Shown here: positions 11,761 to 21,860 of the stretch, piece after piece
Layout of the letters: each line of letters begins with the position of its first letter
How positions within the stretch are numbered: position 1 is the stretch's first letter
From: Liquidambar formosana
Taxonomy: Eukaryota > Streptophyta > Magnoliopsida > Saxifragales > Altingiaceae
Direction of reading: 5' to 3'
Assembly (NCBI GenBank): GCA_039720395.1
Contig: JBBPBK010000042.1
Span: forward strand, 124,001-188,000
DNA: 64,000 nt
The notes under the pieces: model-generated
What the model was told of the DNA's origin: nothing
The model's input: the letters and a program-made list of their open reading frames with translations, nothing else
Databases searched by the model: none
Program-made: the position numbers and the translations under genes

Positions 11761-11854
11761 ATAATATGTGTCGCGAGGTGGTGTTGCATGTGTAGCTAAC
11801 TAGCATAATAATATGTGTCGCGAGGTGGTGTTGCATGTGTAGCTAACTAGCATT
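11761..11854. repeat. 47-bp exact tandem duplication
   Basis: Units 11761-11807 and 11808-11854 are both ATAATATGTGTCGCGAGGTG followed by GTGTTGCATGTG and GTAGCTAACTAGCAT-type sequence. The first unit starts exactly at the right-hand ATAAT target duplication of the solo LTR. The GAGGTGGTGTTG core is the leader sequence just upstream of the other CAD genes. Confidence 0.85.
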
Positions 11855-12080
11855 TCCCTATATATATATATATATATAGGACAGGAGAATCGAAGAGCGG
11901 GTTGTGGGTCTTGGGTGACGTAGTGGGTGAGCTAATTGTGTGGTAGATGACGAAGGGAAGGGGTTGTGGGTTTGGCCTGATGCAGTCGGTGAGCTAATGG
12001 GGTATGAAAAAGGGTTGTGGGAGCCTACAGTTTTCTCGACTGGCCGCGTCATAATCCTTGAAAATGTACTTTGATGGCGG
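11855..12080 (-). promoter_or_regulatory. Displaced promoter of CAD copy 2
   Basis: Aligns with the copy 1 promoter. TGACGTA lies at 11916-11922. The CCTATATAAAG region of the paralogues is replaced by an expanded (TA)n tract at about 11860-11878. Because of the LTR insertion and the 47-bp duplication, this region is now about 730 bp upstream of the ATG instead of about 90 bp. Confidence 0.55.
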
Positions 12081-12087
12081 GGGCAAA

Positions 12088-12246
12088 AACTTGCATGTAT
12101 CTGTGATATGGTCAGGTGGTATCACCAGCCAATTAAATGCAAGCAAAATGAAAAAATGGGACCTACAAGTACACTGATTTTCCCACTCTACTTGAATGTG
12201 ATTGGCTGGTGATACCACCTGGCCATATCACAGTTACATGGAAGTT
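12088..12246. mobile_element. Foldback MITE, 159 bp
   Basis: Arms of about 56 bp: AACTTGCATGTATCTGTGAT with GTGGTATCACCAGCCAAT on the left, and ATTGGCTGGTGATACCAC through to ACATGGAAGTT on the right. TACTTTGATGGCGGG just before and TACTCGATGGCGGG just after look like a duplicated target of about 14 bp. The uninterrupted paralogous site is at about 59785-59800. Confidence 0.75.
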
Positions 12247-12314
12247 CTACTCGATGGCGGGCTGCTTGGGTGCTCTGGTTAAGTACATATACAAGGACAG
12301 CACAGTTCTCTTCC

Positions 12315-14865
12315 TTCAGCCATTCATGTTATACCAAGTCTCGTAGATTTTTTTTTAATAAATATAGACATATGAGTAAGGATAGTGTACACATATTCAT
12401 ATTCATATAAACATATATATGAATATGTAGATACAGATATGTGTCCATAATCATTTAAATATAAAAACGCATGCACACAATTATCTCTCATGCACTCTAT
12501 TGGACTCATGGTGAAATGACAATGAAATAATCAGTATTATCCTATATATAATCAGTGTTGTCATTGATCCAAATAATTAATATCCAATATGAATTACTTG
12601 GAGGACTTTCAAAACTTTAAAGGAAAATGTTTTTTTGCCCCATATTAATGATTCATATGGTCATGGTATGGTGGACTCTACATCTCATTAGTGCACGAGT
12701 TAATAATATGGGTCAAATAGCATTATTATTCATGGTCAACTTAAAAAACATTTGATTTTAGAGAGGAAGATGCTATTTTTTTAAAAAAAAACTTCTCAAA
12801 TTTAACATCTCAAATAATGTGCAACATAACAACCTACAATTTTGAAAGGTGAAATTTAAAATTGTATAATTAGATCTGATACCAAGATGTTACCTCATTT
12901 TTAACACAAGTGGTCACATTGTCACCTCATTTGGGATCTTGAATTTCGGAAAAAATATTTGAAATATATAGCACTACTCTTTCTAAAAGTTACAAGTATT
13001 TCCCTGCAATATAGTGCATTGTGCCACTTCACAACAAATTTTTTTATAGGTCAAAATATATGGGTAAAACTCCATATATAATCTATAAAGGGTACAGTTA
13101 CACATAATAAAATCTCATATAATGTGATACTGTTTTTATCCCTTATATATTAGGGGGCACCTATTAATATCGCCACCACAATCTTTTGTTTTTTTTTTTT
13201 TTTTTGTCCCCCACTTATTTTTATACTTTTTAAGGTTTTATAGAAAATATAAAAGGTTTTTATGAAAATTAATTGTTTGTCTACTAAAAAACATCATTTT
13301 TAACAACTTTGTAGAATAAAGTTTTTCCAAAACCTGTCGATTAATTAGATTATTTTTTGCCATTTTTCATGAAACATACTATAAAAATGAAACTGTAAAT
13401 GGCCAAAAAGTTCCACTAGCTTAAACGACAAATTTTGGAAAAAAAATTATTCTACAAAATTGGTCAAAATAATATTTTCGATCTAATGGATATCGTTGTT
13501 ATTTTTCATGAAAACCTTTATATTTTTCACAAGACCTTATATAGTATAAACTAAACGGGCGTGCAAAGAAATTTATGTGATGGCATGGCAATAGTTTGCC
13601 TCCACATATTACTACTCCATATATAAGAGAAATTTTTTCCCTACACATCTTTGTCCATTTATTGTATACCCTTATACTTTGTCAAAATTGACTAGCATGT
13701 CCTAATATTTAAGTTTTGCGAGCACTCATTCTTCATTCAATTTTATTTATTTCTATATATCTGCACCATTTCTAATATTCTAGGTAGAATATATATATAT
13801 ATATATAGGATGGTGGTCAAGTAGAAACGTGCTGATATATAAGTTATATTGATTAACATCTACATTAAAAATTGTATCCCGTGCATTGTGGATTATAGGT
13901 ACATTAGACAAGGTTAGCCCTGAGTTTTTGGATGGCTTAAGTGAACTCCTAAAATGGAGTCCCATATACATATTCACACACCAAAAAAAAAAAAAAAAAA
14001 AAAATTCTTAGTGCTCACAATTTTTTTTTTTCTATACCAACTCAAATTTTGCTTGCTGATATAATTACTAAAATTTGCTTATGTAAGAGCTATGAGGGCA
14101 TTGCTACAGAGAAGAGATTGTGGGAGTAAGATCGATCTCAAATCTATTTTCGTCATTAAAGCTCCCAAAGGGTGCTTGCCATTAATTTTTTGCTACTTTA
14201 TCGATCAAAATGACATTTTTAAAAATAGCTAGTTAGCTAATCCAATGGATAATATAGGTGCACAAGTTTTTTTTATATTTTATATTTTATTTCTTTTTAT
14301 TTTTTATTTTATAATGGTATCAAGAAGCTCCAAATGCTTTGCATTTGACTAATCTCCTTGGGCACAAGCAATTCACCCACCCCACATGCACCGGGAAATT
14401 TTACAAGAGAAAGTCCATGGAAGTGACTTTCAGGGAGAGTAGTGAGAGTTGAACCCAAAACCTCTTTCTTGGCAAAAGGCACACAAGTAATTCCTTAACT
14501 ACTTCAAATTATTAGTAATCTTTCTTTTTTAATCATATGATGGGGAGAGAGAAAAAGAGGGAATGATGCATATATATATATAGAGAGAGAGAGATGGGAA
14601 ACGTTATTTCTCTACTAAAAAAAAGTTTGCTATGGTGCCTATTCTTGCCCATGCATGAAGTGCTCTATTACCCAGATCGAATTAACCAAACAAATATATT
14701 TAATTGTTTATTGAAAAAGCAATCCATCACAATTAATATATGTTGCTCCTCATAGGGAGTAGAAATGTTCCGGTAACCCAAAGCTTAAAATTACAAACCA
14801 TATATAAAAATATTAATCATCCCCATCCGGCAAGATAGGTAGTCACACTCCAAGGGAACAAAATT
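12315..14865. repeat. Segmentally duplicated 3' flank of CAD copy 3
   Basis: Homologous to 1381-3240 and 59870-62655. Contains no gene. It includes a MITE-like unit at about 13800-13975, a poly(A) tract near 13982-14004 and a SINE at 14311-14507 that copy 1's flank lacks. AATAAA in minus orientation lies in the sequence near 14708. Confidence 0.7.
14311..14507 (-). mobile_element. tRNA-derived SINE
   Basis: On the minus strand the unit contains the pol III B-box-like GGGTTCAACTC (14446-14456) preceded by an A-box-like TAGTTAAGGAATTA. It ends GATACCATTATAAAAT plus an A/T-rich tail (plus-strand T-rich run at 14265-14310). Homologous copies at the same relative site are 53141-53340 and 62071-62268; the equivalent site near 2875 is empty. 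Confidence 0.65.
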
Positions 14866-15284
14866 TCAAGAGCTACTAGGTTTCAATGTGTTCCCGACAT
14901 CGATCACGAATCGGTATCTAACATCAGCCTTCCCGAGACGCTCCATTGCAGTGTTCACGTAGTCCATCGAAATAACCTCAATATCTGCTGTTATGTCGTG
15001 TTTTGCCGCAAAATCAATCATTTCTTGTGTTTCCTTTAACCCACCAGCCGCACTCCCCGCTACTATCTTCCTCCCTGTCAATCCACAATTCATTGTTAGT
15101 TTTTTGTTTCTCTCTCAATGTTTGTCTTAAATCCTCGATCAACGGCTGCCATAAGAGGCTACCTGCCTACCTCTTAACAAAATTTAAGAAGAATAAAAGA
15201 GAGGTACATGCTGATATGCATGACAACCTCAAGTAGGCTTGTAGCCTTATATAAACAATGGGTCAAATATAATTCCTTCATATA

Positions 15285-15480
15285 TATATATATATATATA
15301 TGCATGCAAGGTGAATACGTATGTGATAAAACTTATATCAGCATCATGTATTAGGGGGTTGTATCTTGTGCATTGGCTTAATATATCTCGTAGTCCACTA
15401 ATGCACAAGATATAGTACAACCTCCAATGCAAATGCTGATATAATTCAGCACTTGCTCACTTGACTGTCATCCTATATAT
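15285..15480. mobile_element. MITE-like unit in intron 4 of CAD copy 3
   Basis: Small non-coding insert bordered by (TA)n at 15282-15300 and ATATAT at 15473-15480. It contains GTGATAAAACTTATATCAGC and GTTGTATCTTGTGCATTGG. Related units lie in intron 4 of copy 4 (about 54085-54262), copy 5 (about 63060-63256) and copy 1, but not in the 95-bp intron 4 of copy 2. Confidence 0.55.
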
Positions 15481-15760
15481 CTATAAACCTACGCCATGCA
15501 TGTCAACCAATAGAATATAGTTGTAATGTTATATGTACTTACCCACAAGCAAAGGAAAGATTGGTAATTCAAGTGGCTTGTCCGGTGCACCAACCATTAT
15601 AAGTTTCCCGTGATACTTCAGAAGGCCAATCAATGGTAGGAGAGGATGAACTGCAGAGACTGTATCAATGATACCGTCCATTGTGCCCATAGCAGCCTAC
15701 AAATTAATTCAACATAATAGAATAAGCAATATTACACACTCAACAGAAAAAAAGATTAAA

Positions 15761-15791
<31 letters not shown>

Positions 15792-16454
15792 TGTAGAAGT
15801 AGTGAATTGTTGCTTCTTATATACCTGCATCTGCTCCGAGTCACGACTAACCAAAAGGAGTCCGCACCAAGATGTTTAATAGCTTCATCCTTTTTGTCGG
15901 GGGAAGTACTAATCACAGTCACTTTAACCCCAAAAGCCTTTGCAAATTTAACAGCTACATGGCCTAGCCCACCAAGGCCCACCACGCCCAAGTGCATACC
16001 AGGTTTGTTGAGTTCAAAGTATTTCAAGGGGCTATACACTGTGATCCCTGCGCATAGAAGAGGAGCAGCACTATCAAGAGGCAAGTTGTCCGGAAAACGG
16101 AGGACGAAGTGCTCGTTGGTGACCATGATGTCGGAGAAGCCTCCGTAGTTTGTGGTTCCATCGTAGTAAGTGGAACCGTAGGTGAGCATCCATTGTGGGC
16201 AGTAACTTTCAAGATCATTCTTGCAGTTGTCGCAAGAGTGGCACGATCCAACGAAGCACCCCACGCCCACTCTATCTCCGATTTTAAACTTCTCTACCTT
16301 CTTCCCGACCTCCGTCACTACGCCGACGATTTCGTGCCTGCATTGAACATTTTTGTGTAACATAGATAAAGGTCATAAAGATGTGACTAACTTTTTATTG
16401 GCACTTCTGGTGTTGAAGGGTAATTAGAAGTCATAAAACTAAAGTAACTTTAAT

Positions 16455-16860
16455 TTGCCCATCCTTAAACCTTTTTTTTTTTTTTCAAAAAAGGCCAACA
16501 CAGCAGACCCCAATGGACCACGACAAAAACTTGAGCGCAACAATACACTACAAGTCTACAACTCAAAGCATCCCAAAGCAGCCCTGAAACCAACCCAAAT
16601 CCATTGCCAAGGAGCTAGACCCCTATATAGCCAGTTAGCCTAGCTGCCTCTCCCACTGAGCCAAAGAGGCTAGCTAGCTAAGACAAAAAAACAGAGAGAG
16701 TGTAGGCATACTCTCAAAAACAGAGTGAGAACCAATCAGTAACTAATGAAACAAAAATACCCAATCCACCAAGAAAGACACCCAGCAGCCACTAAAGAGC
16801 AGCCTTACCGACAAAGATAGGTCTCAAATAACCCACACACCCAAATTGATAAGCTCTACT
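16455..16860 (-). repeat. Shared intron 2 insert, possible LINE 3' end
   Basis: On the minus strand this stretch runs toward a poly(A) (plus-strand T run, 16471-16484) and contains GGTCTGCTGTGTTGGCC just before it, a layout like the 3' end of a plant LINE. The same stretch occupies intron 2 of copy 4 (about 55235-55640) and, more diverged, copy 1 (about 4990-5400). Copy 2, with a 204-bp intron 2, lacks it. The LINE identity is a guess. Confidence 0.4.
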
Positions 16861-17496
16861 AGATGAATAATGAAGAGAGAGGGAGAGGTGGTCAGGTGGG
16901 GGCGGGGTGGGGAAGAAAAAAAAAGAGGCCTTTCTGCAATACATCCTCAAACATTGATACGCATAAATCCAAATTAATTTTCTTACTAGAAAACACAGCA
17001 ATGAGAAATAGAAAAATTGAGGTGGGTGTGGGCGGAATACGTACCCAGGGACGAGTGGGTAAGTAGACGTGCCCCAATCGTTCTTGGCGTTGTGAAGATC
17101 AGAGTGGCATATCCCACAGTAGAGCACTTTGAATTTCACGTCTTTCTCTCCTGTTGCCCTGCCATCCATATCATTTCAATCAATTATATAACCTCAACAC
17201 CGTCAGTATCATTTCATTTTCATCATCATCAGTACGTAAACAAAAATGGGATAAACGGTATGATGCGATTCTCTTTTTCAATGCAAGTATCAAAGAGACG
17301 ATCCCATCGCATGACAGAATTTTCCTATATATGAGTATATATATGTGTCAATGTATGACTAATGCCTCCATGCATGCATGTATAAGAAATACAATTACCT
17401 TCTGGAGAATTTAAAGGGGGAGAAGACACCAGATGTGTCTTTGGCTGCCCATCCGAAAGCCTTCTGTGGGTGCTCTGTTTCTGGTGATTTTGCCAT

Positions 17497-17519
17497 TTTT
17501 TATGCAATAACTCTTGTCT

Positions 17520-17584
<65 letters not shown>

Positions 17585-17700
17585 GTGTTGTGACTTGTGA
17601 GGTGGTGTTGTGGAGCTTTATATAGGATTGGAGGCAGAGGGGGGTTGTGGGTTTGGAGTGACGCAGTCGGTGAGCTAGTTGTGTTGAAGACTTCGTAGGA
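17497..17700 (-). promoter_or_regulatory. Core promoter and leader of CAD copy 3
   Basis: TATA box (TATATAAAG on the minus strand) at 17616-17624, about 120 bp upstream of the ATG. The leader holds a (TG)12 run followed by a long (AG)n run (17521-17582), expanded relative to copy 4. The TGACGTA of copies 1 and 2 is TGACGCA here (17659-17665), which removes the ACGT core. Confidence 0.6.
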
Positions 17701-18750
17701 TGAGGAAGGGAGTGCGTTTGGGCTGACGCAGCCGCTGAGCTAATGGAGTCGTAAGGAAGGGTCGTCTGGGATGGTTGACCAGGAAAGTGTACGTTTGGGA
17801 TGGCTGGCTGCTTCCCTGTGGGATTTGGATCCTCTGTGACTTTTCTACTGTAAGAATCTTGTAGGGGTTTTAATGTCCAGTGGACACGTCTACAATTTCA
17901 GAATCTAACGGCTCCTGTTCAACCAGCACTTAAAAACCCCAATAAAACCCCTAATTTCACTATTCAAAACAGGGGATTTCTCATTATATGTTGATTCCAG
18001 GTTCTACTGAGCTGCTTTCAATTGACTTACGGTCCAAATATTTCTAATTTCCTCAAGATAATTAAATAATGGGTGTACTAAATGATAGAGAATGTAAACT
18101 TTTCCATCATTAATGAAATGTTTTTTTGTTAGTTGGCCCAAATTTCTCAAATTTCCACAAGATAATTAAATAATGTGTAGTAAATGATAGAGAATATAAA
18201 CCATTCCATTAATAAGGAAATGCTTTTGGCGTTTTTTTATATACATGATTTATGTGAGCCGTGGAGGTCTTTCAATGAGAAATCCTGATAGGAAATGGAA
18301 GTCGTAGAGGGAAGATAAGAGATTTGGGAGAATCTTACTATGCTCCTGCTTCCTACTATTTTTAAGTGTTTGTGTCATTTGGGTATAAAAAATTCTACAA
18401 GATCCTTGTAGAGAAAAAGGTACTGAGGTGTCAAAGGGAAATGCTAGTTAGTTTTATATTTTGTCTTACTATGAAAGAATAAAGGGATAAAGTTGTGAGA
18501 CTCACTGATATGATTGAAACAACCTTTATTCTCTTATAGTAGGGCAAAATGTAGAATAAAGTAGTCAATCCAATCGTTAGATATTAAATATTAGATATTC
18601 TTTTCATGTACGTCATACATGTCATATTTCAAGTTAATCGGATGTTAGGAGTTATGCTATCTTTAAAGTGTCCTAAATCATACTTTTATTTATAAAAAGA
18701 AATATAAGTTAACAGATCAACATTTTCTGATATTCAAATAATTTGAAATT
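17701..18750. repeat. Upstream flank shared by CAD copies 3 and 4
   Basis: Aligns with 56460-59145 once the MITEs there are removed. Two tandem units of about 95 bp, containing AGATAATTAAATAATG and GATAGAGAATATAAAC, lie at about 18041-18225. No gene is seen. Confidence 0.65.
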
Positions 18751-20640
18751 TAATATGCATGACATGTATGGGAGAAGTATCTAACCCAATTATTGTTAGA
18801 GTGACAAAATTTGATTTCTATAAAAAGATATTTTTAACTAATTGTGGGTGAAGTAGTAACGTTAGATCAAGGGCCTTATAAAGGTGTAAGAGATTTACTC
18901 TTATAGCAAGCGTAAATGGATCTCTCCCCATATATGGTTGTTCAAGTATGGGATATCCCAAACTATCTCGTATGATCATGGACGGTTGTGATCATTCGAG
19001 CTATCTCGCATACGATCAAAGTTGTATATATATACTTAGGAGTGGGGTGATTTAGCTTGTACATTAAGATGTTTGTTTGTTTACATTCAAGCCCGGCTTT
19101 TAAAGAACCTAAAATATTGTTGGGTGCCAATAAAGGCCCCCATGAAGAAAAACATTAAAGTTAGACTTACAATCCAGATCTAAGATCACTCTTCACGCCT
19201 TTACTCCTCCAGATCCTCCTCTCTCTCTCTTTCTCACGCTCCTCTTTTCGATGTTCTCACAAGAAGAGTAATGTTTAAATAACACTTTACATTAGTTGGT
19301 TATTTTTTTTTTTTGGTATTATAGTTTTAAATTTTAAATTTTAAATTTTTCTATTTGTTGTAAAAGTGGATTTTACTCAATTATGAAGCAATAAGTATGC
19401 TCTAGCTTCCACAACCACCTGAACTTGTGACCATTTTGGTAAGGCATAAAAGAAACTCTGAAAGGGGCTCACATCATGGCATGTTGGCCTGTTGGCTTAT
19501 GGGGGAATTGCTGCAGAGATTGACAGAACGTGGGCTCAAACTCAAGTGTCCAAAGTCTATTTGAGGATTATTGTTATAATTGTTGTACTGATGATGGAAA
19601 ATTGAAGCTCACTGCCGGCAGGCAGGGGGAGAGAGAGAGAGAGAGAGCATGCAATAAACATCCTTGCATCAGCTCTGAAAGTAGTTTAAATAACCATAGT
19701 GACAAATAACAGCATTCTTGAAGAGTTCAAGTGCATATAAAAAAATGACTCATCGCCAGGGAAATGAAAACCATCAAAATACACATATGAATTATATAGT
19801 TGCATCAAAAAGAATTTCTTAATATCCTACTATTAGGTATTATTTGACATGCCACGTTGCTTGAAGCAAAGAATAAGAGTAAGGATTAATGTCAATTCCA
19901 ACATTTCTTTGGGGGGGTATGTTTGACATGCATGGCACCCATCCTGCACTTGCTCTTACCTCACAACTCACCAAAAAAGCTTTGATGTAGGCCTGTGATA
20001 ACTTTTTTACTAGAGAGATTTTAAATAAACACATTCCTTTAAACCAATACCTCTAGTAGCAGCATATCGAGCGAAGCAATTATTAGGTCAGTCCCCTCCA
20101 AACAACTGAACGAGAAAGAGAGAAGCATATACACCCAACTAATTATGTGTAGAATCCATCAAATATGCTTCAAAATCTCAGTACCAGATGCTGTCAATCT
20201 TGAGTTTGATACCATTATTGGACAGCCAATAAAGCTTGAGCTGTCTTAGCAACACATGATGGCCTCTTTCTCTTCATGTCCCAATTGATCTTAGGTCCTA
20301 ATGGCAAAACGCCCCCGGAGGATCACAAAACCAATGTCCACTGAAACACCTCAGATGAGGCTAAGTGACTCTTGAACTTTGGGAACAGTGCAACAAATTT
20401 GACAAAAATATCAGGTCAAGATGGGATAATGCAACTGCAGAATCAGGATACCTGTGTCCTAAACGCCTCCAGTGATGCCAAGCAAGACCTGTACTTTTGG
20501 AAACGTTTTCCACAGATTCTCAATTGAACCAAATCTTATCCTAGCTCTCAGGAGTTAGTTACATGATATCCTATAGTGCCATTCCCCTCTATCTAGGGCC
20601 ATACCCTTTGTTACATTATAAATTATCTGGTATGCTTGTA
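18751..20640. other. Intergenic; no gene recognised
   Basis: AT-rich DNA with short repeats, a (GA)n run near 19629-19647 and a stretch at 19445-19535 similar to 8637-8706. No frame here shows a recognisable domain. The part nearest 20640 may be transcript tail of the exon fragment just to its right. Confidence 0.35.
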
Positions 20641-20670
20641 TTGCCTTAACCCAACAGCTTTTTGGCCTCC

Positions 20671-20757
20671 TCATTGTCGTTGCAGGGCCTTCAACTTATG
20701 CCATGTTGCCCCCACAGGTGCTGTCAAGTCCTGGACACTTCTTAATAATGCTCGAAC
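20671..20757 (-). pseudogene. Possible terminal exon of an unidentified gene
   Basis: On the minus strand a TTTTAG acceptor is followed at 20757 by 28 open codons (VRALLRSVQDLTAPVGATWH then KLKALQRQ) and TGA at 20671-20673. The composition looks protein-like, but I do not recognise the family. No upstream exon is found next to it: the CACTA element starts 40 bp to the right and the Ycf20-like piece lies beyond. It may be the last exon of a gene fragment moved here together with the Ycf20-like piece. Confidence 0.35.
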
Positions 20758-20809
20758 CTAAAATCACAACAGCAGTTGAAAGAACAAAGTGTTACAACAC
20801 TACAAAAAA

Positions 20810-21860
20810 AAGTACTTTCTATGATGACTTTTTTACGACGACAAACTAAAAGTGGTCACGAAAAAGGGTATTTGCAACCACTTTTGCGATAACGACTAAA
20901 AGTCGTCACCAATATCAATTCGTTTATGCTTTTTTTACGACGACTTCAAAAAGTCGTCGTTAAAAAAAGATTTTGCGACCAACTTTTTTAAGCCGTCACT
21001 ATTACTCATCGCAAATACAAAAATTTTGGCGCTAATAGTTGGCGCCAACTTATTTACGACCACTTTTAGTGGTCATCGCAAAAGGTGAAGGCATTTGCGA
21101 CCACCTTTTTGAAGTCGTCACTATTACTCGTCACCAATACAAAAAATTTGGCTCCAACTTTCGACGCCAAATTATTTACGACGACTTTTAGTGGTCGTCA
21201 CAAAACGTGAAGGATTTTGCGACCACCTTGATGAAATCGTCACTTTTACTCGTCACCAATATGAAAAATTTGGAGCCAACTTTTGGCGTCAAATTATTTA
21301 CGATGACTTTTAGTGGTCATAGCAAAACATGAAGGATGTTGCGACTACCTTGATGAAGCCGTTACTATTACTCGTCACCAATACGAAAAATTTGGCGCCA
21401 ACTTTTGACGCCAAATTATTTACAATGACTTTTAGTAGTCGTCGCAAAATGTTTTTGACTTTTTACAACAGCTTCTAGAAGTCGTCATAAAAAGATAACG
21501 TTTGCGACGACGTTTTCGAAGCCATCACTAATACTTGTCACCATTATGAAAAATCTTGGCACCCAAAGTTTTTGCCAAATTATTTACGATGACTTTTAGT
21601 AGTTGTTACAAAAGGTCTTTGACTTCTTCGCAATGGCTTCAAGAAGTCGTCGTAAAAGGAATAGTTTTGCGATGACCTTTTTGAAGCCATCATTATTACT
21701 CGTCATTATCATGAAAATTTTGACTCCCAAAGTTGGCACCAAATTATTTGCGACGACTTCAAGTGATCATTGCAAGATATCTTCCATGCTTTTACAATGT
21801 CTTTAAAAAGCCGTTGTGAGAAAAAGATTTTGTGAAAGAATTTTTTATGTCACTATTACT
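20810..21860. repeat. Left subterminal repeat array of the CACTA element
   Basis: Many imperfect copies of TTTACGACGACTTTTAGTGG and its complement GCGACCACTTTT, interleaved with GTCACTATTACTCGTCACCA. In En/Spm-type elements such arrays bind the element's own DNA-binding protein. The matching right array is at about 33600-34350. Confidence 0.85.

Larger units (their letters stand above)
14866..17496 (-). pseudogene. CAD-family dehydrogenase, copy 3 (1-bp frameshift)
   Basis: All five exons are present with intact splice sites: 17399-17496, 17045-17158, 15825-16337, 15543-15696 and 14866-15074. Exon 3 is 513 bp instead of 514. A run of five A's in the paralogues is four here (15853-15856), so the frame shifts just after LGADSF near residue 229, well inside the cofactor domain. 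The sequence otherwise closely matches copies 4 and 5, keeps Cys47, His72-Glu73, Cys166 and the four structural cysteines, and would give 362 aa without the deletion. As written it is a pseudogene. Because the change is in a short homopolymer, a sequencing or assembly error is a real alternative, and the gene would then be intact. Confidence 0.85.

Noticed and set aside
20810..21860. Regularly spaced repeats that superficially resemble a CRISPR array
   Set aside because: Repeats are imperfect and inverted in places and lie next to CACTA ends, so they are subterminal transposon repeats in a plant genome.
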